This document shows, in pieces, positions 1 through 8,317 of a DNA stretch of 64,000 nucleotides. The notes below the pieces were generated by a model that ran no database searches, was not told where the DNA came from, and worked only from the letters and a program-made list of their open reading frames with translations. Location: positions 1-64,000 of the forward strand of contig CABXKF010000001.1 in NCBI GenBank assembly GCA_902512765.1, given 5' to 3'. A program made the translations under genes and the position numbers. The stretch comes from an uncultured Pelagibacteraceae bacterium. Its GTDB lineage: Bacteria > Pseudomonadota > Alphaproteobacteria > Pelagibacterales > Pelagibacteraceae. The first letter of the stretch is position 1; each line of letters starts with the position of its first letter.

Positions 1-1
1 A

Positions 2-481
2 AGAATTTTAACTTTTCTAGATCCTGATCGAGATCCATTAGGAGCTGGTTATCAAATTATCCAATCTAAAATTGCGATAGGTTCTGGGGGATTTTCAGGA
101 AAAGGTTTTCTGCAAGGGACCCAAAGTTATTTAGAATTTCTTCCAGAAAAACACACAGACTTTATTTTTACTTTATTTTCAGAGGAGTTTGGTTTCATAG
201 GTTCATTAGGACTTTTATTGCTATACACAATTATTATTCTGAGAATAATCCAAATAGGTGCCATCTCAAAAAATAGTTTTGCAAGACTTTTTTGTTTTGG
301 TTTTGCATTTGCTATTTTTATTTATATTACTGTCAATTTATCAATGGTGCTAGGGCTGCTGCCTATAGTTGGCTCACCACTACCAATAATGTCATATGGG
401 GGATCTTCAATGCTTGCAACAATGATTGGTTTTGGCATCGTAATGAGTGCTAAAGTTCATAGCCAACAAACTATAGCTTAA
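2..481 (+). CDS. rodA: Rod shape-determining protein RodA, C-terminal part (5' truncated by window edge)
   Basis: This is the 3' end of a SEDS-family peptidoglycan polymerase. The frame is open from base 2 and ends at the TAA at 479-481, so about 159 residues are visible of a protein usually near 370. The SEDS signatures are intact: a DPLGAGYQIIQS block, a GKGFLQGTQS block, FLPEKHTDFIF, and the C-terminal PIMSYGGSSM motif before the last membrane helix. RodA works in the inner membrane with a class B PBP (PBP2, usually encoded just upstream) in cell elongation. FtsW is the alternative, but the QSYLEFLPEKHTDF wording fits RodA better. The N-terminal helices lie outside the window. Confidence 0.9.
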   Translation, partial: RILTFLDPDRDPLGAGYQIIQSKIAIGSGGFSGKGFLQGTQSYLEFLPEKHTDFIFTLFSEEFGFIGSLGLLLLYTIIILRIIQIGAISKNSFARLFCFGFAFAIFIYITVNLSMVLGLLPIVGSPLPIMSYGGSSMLATMIGFGIVMSAKVHSQQTIA

Positions 482-550
482 AAAATTCTAATATAAATAA
501 AGTATAATTTGTCACTACCAAATATTAAAATTTGATTATAAAAAGCATTT

Positions 551-1792
551 GTGAACAAAAATATTAAAGTCGGAATCGTAGGTGCAGGAATACAAGGTGT
601 ATCAAATGCTTTGTTTCTACAAAAAAAAGGTTTTAATGTAACTATTTTTGACAGAGACAATCCTGGTACTCAAGCCGCCTCTTATGGAAACGCAGGACAT
701 TTTTCACCTTATGCTTCAGTTCCTTTAAATCGCCCAGATGTTCTAGCAGATGTACCTTCAATGTTATTAAGTTCATCAGGACCTTTAGCTTTGAAATGGA
801 ATTATGTACCAAAGATGATTCCATGGTTTTTAAAATTCATAATGAATTCTACAACAAAAAATATGATGCACACTGCTAAAAATATGCATCAAATTTTAGA
901 TTTAGCATTACCTGCCTATGATGAGCTTTTTGATGAAATTGATTTAGAGGGTTTAGTTGAAAATAAAGGAATTCTATATATTTGGAATGATCAAGATCTT
1001 AAAAGCAGAGAATTAGAAATAAAGATAAGAGACGAGCTAGGTGTTGAGCAACAATTAGTTAACAAATCTGAAATTCATGATCTTGAACCACACATTAAAC
1101 CTTTTTATCATGCAGGTGTTTATTATCCGTATGCAAGACATGCAAGAAATCCAAGAAAGATCCTTTTAAAACTTTTTGATTTATTCTTAAAGAAAGGTGG
1201 AAAATTTAATAAGGTAAATATTAAAGATATTAATTTTGATGAAGAAAAGCCAGTTTTTAAAACTGAAAATCAAAGTTTTATTTTTGATAAAGTGATAATT
1301 GCTTGTGGTGCTTTTTCTAAAAAGTTAACAGATAATTTGGGTGAAAGAATACCTCTAGATACTGAAAGAGGTTATCATGTTCACTTTAAAGGCTGTGATC
1401 ATTTGTTAAGTAGACCAGTTATTTTTTCAAATAGAGGTTTTGGGATTACTCCAATGGAACAGGGTTTAAGAGTAGTCGGAACCGTTGAATTTGGTGGATT
1501 AGATAATCCGATATCAAAATCAAGAGTTAAAAACTTAATTGATAATGCCAAATATATGCTTGGAGATTTACCCGAACATGAAGATGAATGGTTGGGATTT
1601 AGACCTTCATTACCAGATTTTCTTCCAGTTATGGGTCCATCAAAAAATCATAAAAATGTTTTTTATTGTTTTGGGCACCATCATTTAGGTTGGACATTAG
1701 GCCCAATTTCTGGAAAGATTGTTTCTGGAATGATCGCAAACGAAAATACAAATTTAAATTTAGATCCTTATAGTTCATTAAGATTTAGTTAA
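551..1792 (+). CDS. FAD-dependent D-amino-acid dehydrogenase-like oxidoreductase (DadA/DAO family)
   Basis: This 413-residue protein opens with a Rossmann FAD motif (GIVGAGIQGVSNALFLQ) and a charged residue ending beta-2 (FDRD), as in the DAO superfamily. A QAASYGNAGHFSP segment follows, like the DadA flavin loop. The C-terminal GFRPSLPDFLPVMGPS and FGHHHLGWTLGP blocks are typical of DadA-type enzymes. Such enzymes oxidise D-amino acids or related amines to oxo acids at the inner face of the membrane. The start is a GTG at 551, chosen because it sits directly before the FAD motif with no in-frame ATG upstream. It begins a co-directional run with a DMT exporter and a 2-hydroxyacid dehydrogenase, which suggests amino-acid or oxo-acid turnover. 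The true substrate cannot be read from sequence. Confidence 0.8.
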   Translation: MNKNIKVGIVGAGIQGVSNALFLQKKGFNVTIFDRDNPGTQAASYGNAGHFSPYASVPLNRPDVLADVPSMLLSSSGPLALKWNYVPKMIPWFLKFIMNSTTKNMMHTAKNMHQILDLALPAYDELFDEIDLEGLVENKGILYIWNDQDLKSRELEIKIRDELGVEQQLVNKSEIHDLEPHIKPFYHAGVYYPYARHARNPRKILLKLFDLFLKKGGKFNKVNIKDINFDEEKPVFKTENQSFIFDKVIIACGAFSKKLTDNLGERIPLDTERGYHVHFKGCDHLLSRPVIFSNRGFGITPMEQGLRVVGTVEFGGLDNPISKSRVKNLIDNAKYMLGDLPEHEDEWLGFRPSLPDFLPVMGPSKNHKNVFYCFGHHHLGWTLGPISGKIVSGMIANENTNLNLDPYSSLRFS

Positions 1793-1795
1793 TTT

Positions 1796-2689
1796 ATGCA
1801 AAATGTAAGAGCGTACATAATGCTAGTGTGCGCCACACTATTTTGGGCAGGCAATTTCATGGTAGGAAAATTTGCATCTTTAGAAAACATTCCACCAATG
1901 TCACTTGTATTCTTTAGATGGTCTCTTGTTTGGTTAATTCTTTTACCTTTTACTTACAAAGAAATAATTAAAAATAAAGTTATAATTATAAATAATTTGC
2001 CTTTGTTATTTTTTTTAGCTTTTACAAGTGTTGGATTATTTAATACTTTTACGTATTTATCCTTAGTTCACACCCAAGTAATTAATGCTTCTCTTTTTAA
2101 TACAGCTATTCCTGCAGCTATAATTTTTTTATGTTTTTTATTCAAAATTGAAAAAACTAACAAATTTCAAATACTTGGATTGATATTATCTGTATTTGGA
2201 ATTTTATCGATAATTACAAAACTTGATTTAAACGTTTTGTTAACTTTAAATTTTAATAAAGGAGATCTTATAATGATTGGTGGAGTTATTACCTGGGGTT
2301 TGTATTCTGCTTTTTTAAAAAATAAAAAATTTACTTTACCACTTTTAACTTTGGTTCATGTTTTATGTACTTTTGGTTTAATATTTATATTTCCACAATT
2401 TCTTTATGAGTATTCTCAAGGACTAAGAGTTAGTTTTAACTCTAATCTTTACTACACTTTAATATATTTGGCATTATTCCCAAGTATAGGTTCTTATTAT
2501 TGTTGGGCAGGAGCAGTTTCAATCATAGGAGCTAATAGAGCAGGTATTTTTTTATCATTAATCCCTTTTTTTAGTACAATAATGGCAATAATTTTTTTTA
2601 ATGAACAATTTAAATTTTTTCATTTAATTGGATCAATTTTAATTATATTAGGTTTATTTTTATCAAATAAGAAAGTTCAAAATGCTTAA
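1796..2689 (+). CDS. DMT-superfamily (EamA) transporter
   Basis: This 297-residue protein is very hydrophobic, with about ten predicted membrane helices in two EamA repeats. The first repeat contains an FWAGNFMVGKFA stretch and the second ends in FNEQFKFFHLIGSILIILGL, the usual EamA closing helix. Members export small metabolites or amino acids across the inner membrane, or act as facilitators with unknown direction. It starts 3 bp after the FAD oxidoreductase stop. Its end overlaps the next gene by 8 bp, so the genes are probably translated from one message. The substrate is unknown. Confidence 0.82.
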   Translation: MQNVRAYIMLVCATLFWAGNFMVGKFASLENIPPMSLVFFRWSLVWLILLPFTYKEIIKNKVIIINNLPLLFFLAFTSVGLFNTFTYLSLVHTQVINASLFNTAIPAAIIFLCFLFKIEKTNKFQILGLILSVFGILSIITKLDLNVLLTLNFNKGDLIMIGGVITWGLYSAFLKNKKFTLPLLTLVHVLCTFGLIFIFPQFLYEYSQGLRVSFNSNLYYTLIYLALFPSIGSYYCWAGAVSIIGANRAGIFLSLIPFFSTIMAIIFFNEQFKFFHLIGSILIILGLFLSNKKVQNA

Positions 2690-3632
2690 AGTTGCAATAT
2701 TAGATGACTATCAAGATGTTTCACAAGAATTTGTGGATTTAAAAAAATTATCTGGAAAATATGAATTTAAAATATTCAGTGAGCCTTTTTTAGATGAGGC
2801 TGATGCCATCGAGCAACTAGCTGATTTTGAAGCACTGCTAATTATGCGTGAGCGAACACCAATAACAAAAAATATAATTGATAATCTAAATGATCTTAAA
2901 TATATCATCACAAGTGGCTCAAGAAATAAAGCGATTGATTTAGAGGCTGCTAAAAAAAGAAAAATTATAGTTTGTGGTACAGAGATTAACTTTAATCCCA
3001 CATGTGAATTAACTTGGGCTTTAATATTGGGGTTATCAAAAAATCTTAAAACTGAAATTGATAATATGTACCAAGGCTACTGGCAAACAACGATAGGCTT
3101 TGAACTTAAAGGAAAAATTATTGGTTTAATTGGCCTTGGAAGAGTGGGTTCACAGGTTGCTAAAATCGCAAAGGCTTTTGGCATGCAAGTAATGGCTTGG
3201 AGTGAAAATTTAGATTTAGACAAATGTAAAGAATTAGATGTACTTCCATGTACTAAGGAAGATTTAATTAAAACATCAGATTATATCTCAATTCATGTTC
3301 AAGGTGGAGAGCGTTATAAAGATTGCATAACAATTAAAGAATTTGATCAAATGAAAAAAACAGCTTTTTTAATTAATACTTCTAGAGGTTCAATTGTAAA
3401 CGAAGATGATTTAATAATTGCTTTATCAACCAATGTTATTCTTGGTGCAGGATTAGATGTTTATGAAAAAGAACCTTTGCCAGAAGGAAATAAATTAAGA
3501 TTTTTGCCAAATGCGTTACTCACACCACACATTGGCTATGTAACTGCTGAAAATTATAGTATTTTTTATACTCAGATGATTGAAGATCTTGAAGCTTGTG
3601 TTGAAGGGAAACCTTTAAGAATTATAGAATAA
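2682..3632 (+). CDS. D-isomer-specific 2-hydroxyacid dehydrogenase family protein
   Basis: This is a 316-residue NAD(P)-dependent D-2-hydroxyacid dehydrogenase. The nucleotide-binding motif is GLIGLGRVGSQVAKIAKAFG. The catalytic triad is visible as Arg in NTSRGSIVNE, Glu in DVYEKEPLP, and His in LLTPHIGYV. It would interconvert a D-2-hydroxy acid and a 2-oxo acid in the cytoplasm. The ATG overlaps the end of the DMT gene by 8 bp. With the upstream DadA-like enzyme it could reduce the oxo acid formed by amine oxidation, which is an inference from position. Phosphoglycerate dehydrogenase is less likely because there is no C-terminal ACT domain. Confidence 0.85.
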   Translation: MLKVAILDDYQDVSQEFVDLKKLSGKYEFKIFSEPFLDEADAIEQLADFEALLIMRERTPITKNIIDNLNDLKYIITSGSRNKAIDLEAAKKRKIIVCGTEINFNPTCELTWALILGLSKNLKTEIDNMYQGYWQTTIGFELKGKIIGLIGLGRVGSQVAKIAKAFGMQVMAWSENLDLDKCKELDVLPCTKEDLIKTSDYISIHVQGGERYKDCITIKEFDQMKKTAFLINTSRGSIVNEDDLIIALSTNVILGAGLDVYEKEPLPEGNKLRFLPNALLTPHIGYVTAENYSIFYTQMIEDLEACVEGKPLRIIE

Positions 3633-3635
3633 ATA

Positions 3636-4010
3636 ATGACAAAAAAAATTAATCCTAAACTTACAGCAGAACAAAAGTTAGTTTTGTTTGAAGAAGGAAC
3701 TGAGTTGGCGGGAACAAGTGAATTAAATCATGAAAAAAGAGAAGGAAGTTTTCATTGTGCTAACTGTGGAGAAAAATTATTTGATTCTAATACAAAGTAT
3801 GAAAGTGGATCTGGTTGGCCTTCATTTTATCAATCATTACCCGATGTATTTGAAACTAAAACTGATCATCATTTAGGTTACGCTAGAACCGAATACCACT
3901 GTAAAAAATGTGGTGGACATCATGGTCATATCTTTGAAGATGGACCAGAACCAACTGGAAAAAGATACTGTAACAATGGTGTTTGCTTGATTTTTAAGCC
4001 TAAAAGTTGA
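3636..4010 (+). CDS. msrB: Peptide-methionine (R)-S-oxide reductase MsrB
   Basis: This 124-residue single-domain MsrB reduces the R-epimer of methionine sulfoxide in oxidised proteins. Two zinc-binding CxxC pairs are visible (CANC near residue 42 and CKKC near residue 90). The signature GSGWPSFYQ and the region GHHGHIFEDGPEPTGKRYC supply the active-site histidines and the catalytic Cys in RYCNNG. Length and motif order are those of a stand-alone MsrB, and no MsrA domain is fused. It lies 3 bp after the dehydrogenase stop and probably ends this transcription unit. Confidence 0.95.
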   Translation: MTKKINPKLTAEQKLVLFEEGTELAGTSELNHEKREGSFHCANCGEKLFDSNTKYESGSGWPSFYQSLPDVFETKTDHHLGYARTEYHCKKCGGHHGHIFEDGPEPTGKRYCNNGVCLIFKPKS

Positions 4011-4059
4011 ATTTGTTTATCTTTACTTTTTTATAAAGGTAATTTATCTTTAACTTACA

Positions 4060-4902
4060 ATGAATAGACTATTCATTTATATCTTTGTTTTATTATTTTT
4101 TTCAAACTCTTATGCAAAAGATATATCAGAATTTTTTAATAATTTAATACCAGGTGAAGGTTTGACAGAAGCTTCAATTCAAATTAATGAAGATGACAAT
4201 CCTGATATTGAAATTTTAGCTTTGAGAGATATTGAATCAACTAACAATTCAAATTTATTTACTCAGTTTAGTTTACATACTCAAGAAACAAATGGACATA
4301 ATAGACTAATCGGAAATATAGGACTTGGTTATAGAAAATTGTCTCACGATAAATCTAATGTTGTAGGTGTCAATTTATTTTTAGATAATGATTTTAATGC
4401 AGGACATCAAAGAGGTAGTGTTGGTTTTGAGCTAAAAGGTGCCAATCTTGATCTTACCGCAAATAGTTATCATAAAATTACCAATATGGAAGTTTACAAA
4501 AGTACTGAGGAACAAGTCTTAACAGGCTATACAATCAATCTTGCCTCACAAATACCTTATGCGCCATGGGCAAAAATTAATTGGGAAAATTATTCATGGG
4601 AAAACGAAAAAGCTTCTAGTGATACAGAAGGAAATAGTTTAGCGTTAGAAGCATATTTATCACCGTCTGTTCAGCTAGAACTTAAAAATGATATGAGTGA
4701 TAACTCAGGGGTAGATGACGAATTTACTTCTAAATTAACTTTTATTTATCCCCCTAGAGAAGATGGAAAATCAATGAAAGATGGATTTTCAAATGTAGTA
4801 TTTGAAAAAGAAAATGTTCAAAAAAAATTAAAAGAAAAGGTTAAAAGAAATAATAATTTGACTGTAGAAGTACAAGGGTCAATTATTGTGACTAGTAAAT
4901 AA
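4060..4902 (+). CDS. Inverse autotransporter-like outer-membrane beta-barrel protein
   Basis: This 280-residue protein has an N-terminal signal peptide (hydrophobic residues 4-19, cleavage near SYAKD). The rest is built from short amphipathic strands with repeated signatures such as LIGNIGLGYRKL, VVGVNLFLDNDF and GSVGFELKGANLDLTANSYH. These match the intimin/invasin inverse-autotransporter barrel domain, including the Asp-rich turn and the closing RNNNLTVEVQG segment. Unlike intimin it stops right after the barrel, with no Ig-like passenger and no LysM. The next gene, 2 bp downstream, encodes a secreted protein, which suggests a two-gene surface module. The barrel family call is by motif resemblance, and the function is unknown. 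Confidence 0.7.
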   Translation: MNRLFIYIFVLLFFSNSYAKDISEFFNNLIPGEGLTEASIQINEDDNPDIEILALRDIESTNNSNLFTQFSLHTQETNGHNRLIGNIGLGYRKLSHDKSNVVGVNLFLDNDFNAGHQRGSVGFELKGANLDLTANSYHKITNMEVYKSTEEQVLTGYTINLASQIPYAPWAKINWENYSWENEKASSDTEGNSLALEAYLSPSVQLELKNDMSDNSGVDDEFTSKLTFIYPPREDGKSMKDGFSNVVFEKENVQKKLKEKVKRNNNLTVEVQGSIIVTSK

Positions 4903-4904
4903 TT

Positions 4905-5633
4905 ATGAAAATAGCTAAATTTATCTTAACAGCATTATTTTTTGTTTTATTTTCGAATAAAGTTTTTGCAGTTGACACAACTGGAGCAGCATCAGTTTAT
5001 AAAATTACTATGACTTATTTACAATTATGTGAGACGGGAAGTACTACGGCAAGTTGTTCAAATCCATTAGCAGTTGGTTCTGGAGATTCAGGATTGATAA
5101 ATATTGCTGACACTACAGCAGGTGTAGCAGCTGCAAGTTATGGTGATTTTACAAAAGTTCCATTTGGTACAACTTATTCACACTATCAAGTCACTATGAA
5201 AAGAGCGGTCAAGATTAAAGGTTCAGTAAGTGATGGTACAAACACTTGCTACACTGTATCAAATAGTGGAGACATATCTAAAAACGTTGTAGGAAGTACA
5301 AGCTCTGGTGATGAAGCAGAAATTACAGCTTATATGGCAATGACCGTAAGTGGTTTAGGAGATGAGATAAACAGTATAAGTGCTGGAGATGGATCGGGAA
5401 CAGCACAAGATGCTGGAACTATTGATGATGATGATGAATTTTTTCAATATAGGGGAGCTTTCACTAAACCTTTAAAACTTAATCCTGGAAAAATCCCTAC
5501 ACTTAAAATTGCATTTGGAACTTCAAGTGCATTAGCATACAAAGGATCAGATGGAGGATGCACAGCTACAATTGGTCAAACCCAAGGGTTATATGGTGGC
5601 AAGCCTGATGTTACCGCAACAGTTATAGATTAA
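4905..5633 (+). CDS. Secreted protein of unknown function paired with the barrel gene
   Basis: I do not recognise a named family for this 242-residue protein. It has a clear Sec signal (lysine, then hydrophobic residues 6-20, cleavage after KVFA). The mature part is rich in Gly, Ser, Thr, Ala and Asp, poor in Lys/Arg, and holds four cysteines that could form two disulfides. There are no predicted membrane helices after the signal. It begins 2 bp after the barrel gene stop, so the two are almost certainly co-expressed. It might be a periplasmic or surface-displayed structural or adhesive subunit using the barrel. That is inference from adjacency and composition only. Confidence 0.72.
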   Translation: MKIAKFILTALFFVLFSNKVFAVDTTGAASVYKITMTYLQLCETGSTTASCSNPLAVGSGDSGLINIADTTAGVAAASYGDFTKVPFGTTYSHYQVTMKRAVKIKGSVSDGTNTCYTVSNSGDISKNVVGSTSSGDEAEITAYMAMTVSGLGDEINSISAGDGSGTAQDAGTIDDDDEFFQYRGAFTKPLKLNPGKIPTLKIAFGTSSALAYKGSDGGCTATIGQTQGLYGGKPDVTATVID

Positions 5634-5635
5634 TT

Positions 5636-5890
5636 TTACTTTAAAAGATCTTGAAGCTTATTTTCTTTTTCTAAAGCTCTAACATCATCGTATCCACCAA
5701 TGTGTTGATCATCAAAAAAAATTTGTGGAATAGTTCTTTTACCATTAGCTTTTGTAATCATCTCATCCATGGCACCATCAACTGTTGCAATGTTAATTTC
5801 TTTATATTCAACGTTATTTCTAGTTAATAATTTCTTAGCAGCTTCACAGTAATTACAAAGTGGCCCTGTATAAATGGTAACTGATTTCAT
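5636..5890 (-). CDS. grxC: Glutaredoxin 3 (GrxC)
   Basis: This 84-residue dithiol glutaredoxin has the active site CNYC near residues 12-15. The cis-Pro region KRTIPQIFFDDQHIGGYDD is the GSH-binding TVP-like loop plus the GGxDD motif. It reduces protein or low-molecular-weight disulfides in the cytoplasm with glutathione. Length matches GrxC of proteobacteria. It is convergent with the secreted-protein gene (2 bp between stops) and lies 3 bp downstream of the DUF2805-type gene on the same strand. The two share a transcript. Confidence 0.93.
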   Translation of the reverse strand: MKSVTIYTGPLCNYCEAAKKLLTRNNVEYKEINIATVDGAMDEMITKANGKRTIPQIFFDDQHIGGYDDVRALEKENKLQDLLK

Positions 5891-5893
5891 CTC

Positions 5894-6190
5894 TTATAAA
5901 TAATCATTCTTTTTAATTTTACTAGTAATTTCTTTTCTAGAGTATTCAAATTTTTTCCTATGTTTTATACTTTTTTGATTAACTCTTTTTCTCCATAATC
6001 TAAAGGAGGTAGGTTTCACTGATCTTCGCATAATCTTAATAACCTCAGATTCTGTCTTACCAGTCTTTTTTTCTATTTCTTCAAAAGTGATCCTATCTGC
6101 CCAGGCAGCCCAAACGATCCAATCTGGATCATCCACTTTTGGCTCTGGATTTTTAACTCTAGTTATGGGGGTGTGACCTTTTTTTTTCAT
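5894..6190 (-). CDS. DUF2805 / TIGR03643-like small protein
   Basis: This 98-residue basic protein carries the block WAAWADRITFEEIEKKTG followed by SEVIKIMRRSVKPTSFRLWRKRV. I recognise this as the conserved core of the TIGR03643/DUF2805 family. The core resembles a helix-turn-helix (EEIEKKTGKTESEVIKIMRR), so nucleic-acid binding is possible, but no function is established that I know of. The C-terminal tail is Lys/Arg-rich. It heads a two-gene unit with grxC. The start ATG at 6188-6190 precedes a short basic N-terminus. Confidence 0.75.
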   Translation of the reverse strand: MKKKGHTPITRVKNPEPKVDDPDWIVWAAWADRITFEEIEKKTGKTESEVIKIMRRSVKPTSFRLWRKRVNQKSIKHRKKFEYSRKEITSKIKKNDYL

Positions 6191-6253
6191 AAATCCTTTA
6201 TATTTGAAAAAAATGATTAATGCATTTTTTTTAGGGTATGATATTATGATTTT

Positions 6254-6300
6254 GATAGTCCATCTTAGCCATCTTTAGCTCCCGGTTTTTTTGGACTATC
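6254..6300 (+). promoter_or_regulatory. Perfect 8-bp inverted repeat upstream of LysE gene (possible structured leader)
   Basis: GATAGTCC at 6254-6261 is exactly complementary to GGACTATC at 6293-6300. The 31-nt interior includes a CTCCCGG patch that is much more GC-rich than its surroundings. The right arm ends 10 nt before the ATG of the LysE-type gene at 6311, so folding could hide its ribosome-binding region. It may be a leader hairpin or riboswitch-like element, or an operator. I could not match it to a known SAR11 riboswitch class. Confidence 0.4.
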
Positions 6301-6310
6301 TATCCTTAAA

Positions 6311-6925
6311 ATGTTTCCCTTAAATTATTTCCTATTTTTACAAATAATCCTGTTTTTATTTATTACACCTGGTACCCCTCGAATTGTAATCATTTCATAC
6401 TCAATGAATTATGGAGTTCAAAAATGTATTTGGACTGCACTGGGAGATATTACGGCAAATTTTATACAAGCTACTTTAGTTATTTTTGTAATAGGCTCTT
6501 TTTTTTCAGATAATCCAAATTTTTTAAATATTTTTAAATGGGTTGGAGTAACTTATATTTTATATCTTGCTTATGATCTTTATAAATCAAAACCTAAAGA
6601 TGTAAGTTCAGATAACATTTCATCAAAAAGTTTATTTTCTTTTTTTAGAGATGGTTTTTTAGTTGCAGGAACAAGTCCAAAGGCATGGATGTTCTTTCCA
6701 TTAATATTTCCACAATTTATTGACTTTAATGGAAATTATGTTGTTCAATTCTTTATTTTAATCTCAACTTATATTGTTTTAGATTTTTTATCTTTAATGG
6801 CTTACGCTGTGCTTGCTAGAAAATTAATTGTTTGGATAAAAGCTAATCCTAAAGTTATAAATACAATTTCAGCGTGCGTTTTAGTTATTATCGCCATGAT
6901 TATTGTATTTATGCAAAAGTATTAA
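6311..6925 (+). CDS. LysE/RhtB-family translocator
   Basis: This 204-residue inner-membrane protein has about six hydrophobic helices. It has the LysE-family N-terminal signature FLFITPGTPRIVIISYSMNYG (the family form is TPGP followed by a G-rich turn) and the mid-protein block DGFLVAGTSPKAWMFFPLIFPQF, equivalent to NPKAxLFF. Such proteins export amino acids or analogues. Here TPGT replaces the usual TPGP. It is monocistronic, lying between a divergent DUF2805 gene and the start of the liv array, and it has the inverted-repeat leader just upstream. Substrate unknown. Confidence 0.82.
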   Translation: MFPLNYFLFLQIILFLFITPGTPRIVIISYSMNYGVQKCIWTALGDITANFIQATLVIFVIGSFFSDNPNFLNIFKWVGVTYILYLAYDLYKSKPKDVSSDNISSKSLFSFFRDGFLVAGTSPKAWMFFPLIFPQFIDFNGNYVVQFFILISTYIVLDFLSLMAYAVLARKLIVWIKANPKVINTISACVLVIIAMIIVFMQKY

Positions 6926-6981
6926 GTCGCAACCCGTCATTACCTGCTTGTTTGTTATCTAATTAAGGGTTTTAATAAGTT

Positions 6982-6997
6982 TTTAATTTAAATTAAA
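6982..6997. promoter_or_regulatory. 16-bp perfect palindrome ahead of the SBP ribosome-binding site
   Basis: TTTAATTTAAATTAAA reads identically on both strands. It ends 14 bases before the ATG at 7011, immediately followed by the AAAGGAA ribosome-binding site. Palindromes occupy the same position before the SBP genes at 20522 (minus) and 28790. An AT-only palindrome could arise by chance in this genome, so by itself it is weak. The shared spacing is what makes it worth listing. Confidence 0.4.
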
Positions 6998-7010
6998 TAA
7001 AGGAAATAAA

Positions 7011-8252
7011 ATGAAAATCAGAAATATAATTATTACATTAGTTTCTGCAATTGCACTTTTAATTTCAGCTTCAACAGTATCTTTCGCGAAGGTTGTTGGA
7101 GATAAAATTGTTTTAGGTGCAGCTGTTTCATTAACTGGAAAATATTCATCAAATGGTGTTCATACTCAAAACGGTTACAATTTAGCTGTTGAGAGAATTA
7201 ATAGCATGGGTGGAGTTACAGTTGGTGGAAAATCTTACAAGTTTGAAATCATTTATTACGATGATGAGTCAAACTCTGGTAGAGCAGCTCAACTTGCAGA
7301 AAGATTAATTAAACAAGATGGTGTTCAGTTCATGCTTGGTCCATACAGCTCAGGCTTAACTAAAGCTATGGCACCTGTGACTGAAAAATATGGAATACCT
7401 ATGGTAGAAGCTAACGGTGCATCAAGATCGTTATTTACTAAAGGTTATAAATATTTATTTGCAGTGCTTGCACCAGCAAACTTATATCTTGATGTAGCAA
7501 TTGACCTTGCAGTTGAAAAAAATGGCGGTAAGCCAGTTAAGATTGCAATGGCATTTGAACAAGATGCTTTCTCACAAGACGTGAGATTAGGTATCGTAGA
7601 TGCTGCAAAAAGAACAAAGTCAAAAATCATTATTGATGACAAGTTACCAAAAGAGTTAAATGATATGGCTGCTACTTTATCTAAAGTAAAAGCAGTTAAA
7701 CCAGATGTTCTTGTAGTTTCAGGTCACACTAAAGGTGCTTTAACAGCGGTTAGACAAATTTCAGAAATGAAAGTTGACGTACCAATGTTAGCAATGACAC
7801 ACTGTGATGCTGCTAAATTATCTAAACAACATGGTAAAGCTTCCGAGTATGCGCTTTGTGCTTCTCAATGGCATAAATCTCTATCATACAAAGACAAGTT
7901 CTTTGGTGGTGGCATGAAATATGCTGGAGACTTTAACGCTAAGTTTGGATATGAGCCTCCTTACCAAGCTGCTGAATCATCAGCTGCTTTATTAGTTTTC
8001 AAAGATGCGTTCGAAAGAGCAAATTCTTTTGATACTAAAAAAGTAAGAGATGCTTTAGCTGCAACTGATATGCAAACTTTTTATGGAAACATAAAATTTG
8101 CTGAAGGTGGTCAAAACGTATCTAAGCCAATGGTACTTTTCCAAGTATCATGTAACGATGATGGAAGTAAATGTGAAAACAAAGTTGTTGCTCCTACAAA
8201 ATGGGCATCTGCTGAGTTAGTACACCCAATTCCATCTTGGTCTAAAAGATAA
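7011..8252 (+). CDS. Branched-chain amino-acid-type ABC transporter, periplasmic substrate-binding protein
   Basis: This 413-residue type I periplasmic binding protein (LivK/Peripla_BP_6 family) has a Sec signal, cleaved near SFA-KV at residue 26. Typical landmarks are DKIVLGAAVSLTGKYSSNG, the NLAVERINSMGGV helix and the QDGVQFMLGPYSSG loop. It captures branched-chain or other amino acids, or amides, in the periplasm for the LivHM pore encoded directly downstream. A strong stem-loop terminator after the stop would leave SBP mRNA in excess over the permease genes. The length (about 385 mature residues) is slightly above E. coli LivJ. The ligand cannot be assigned. Confidence 0.9.
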   Translation: MKIRNIIITLVSAIALLISASTVSFAKVVGDKIVLGAAVSLTGKYSSNGVHTQNGYNLAVERINSMGGVTVGGKSYKFEIIYYDDESNSGRAAQLAERLIKQDGVQFMLGPYSSGLTKAMAPVTEKYGIPMVEANGASRSLFTKGYKYLFAVLAPANLYLDVAIDLAVEKNGGKPVKIAMAFEQDAFSQDVRLGIVDAAKRTKSKIIIDDKLPKELNDMAATLSKVKAVKPDVLVVSGHTKGALTAVRQISEMKVDVPMLAMTHCDAAKLSKQHGKASEYALCASQWHKSLSYKDKFFGGGMKYAGDFNAKFGYEPPYQAAESSAALLVFKDAFERANSFDTKKVRDALAATDMQTFYGNIKFAEGGQNVSKPMVLFQVSCNDDGSKCENKVVAPTKWASAELVHPIPSWSKR

Positions 8253-8265
8253 TATCTAATATGCA

Positions 8266-8295
8266 AAATGCTCCCTAGTAATAGGGGGCATTTTT
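8266..8295 (+). terminator. Intercistronic stem-loop/attenuator after the SBP gene
   Basis: AAATGCTCCCTA (8266-8277) pairs with TAGGGGGCATTT (8282-8293) around a GTAA loop, a 12-bp stem with one G-T pair, and runs into Ts. It lies between the SBP stop (8252) and livH (8318). It is best read as a partial terminator or 3'-stabilising hairpin that gives SBP excess over membrane components. Confidence 0.85.
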
Positions 8296-8317
8296 AAATA
8301 AAACACTTTAAGAATTT

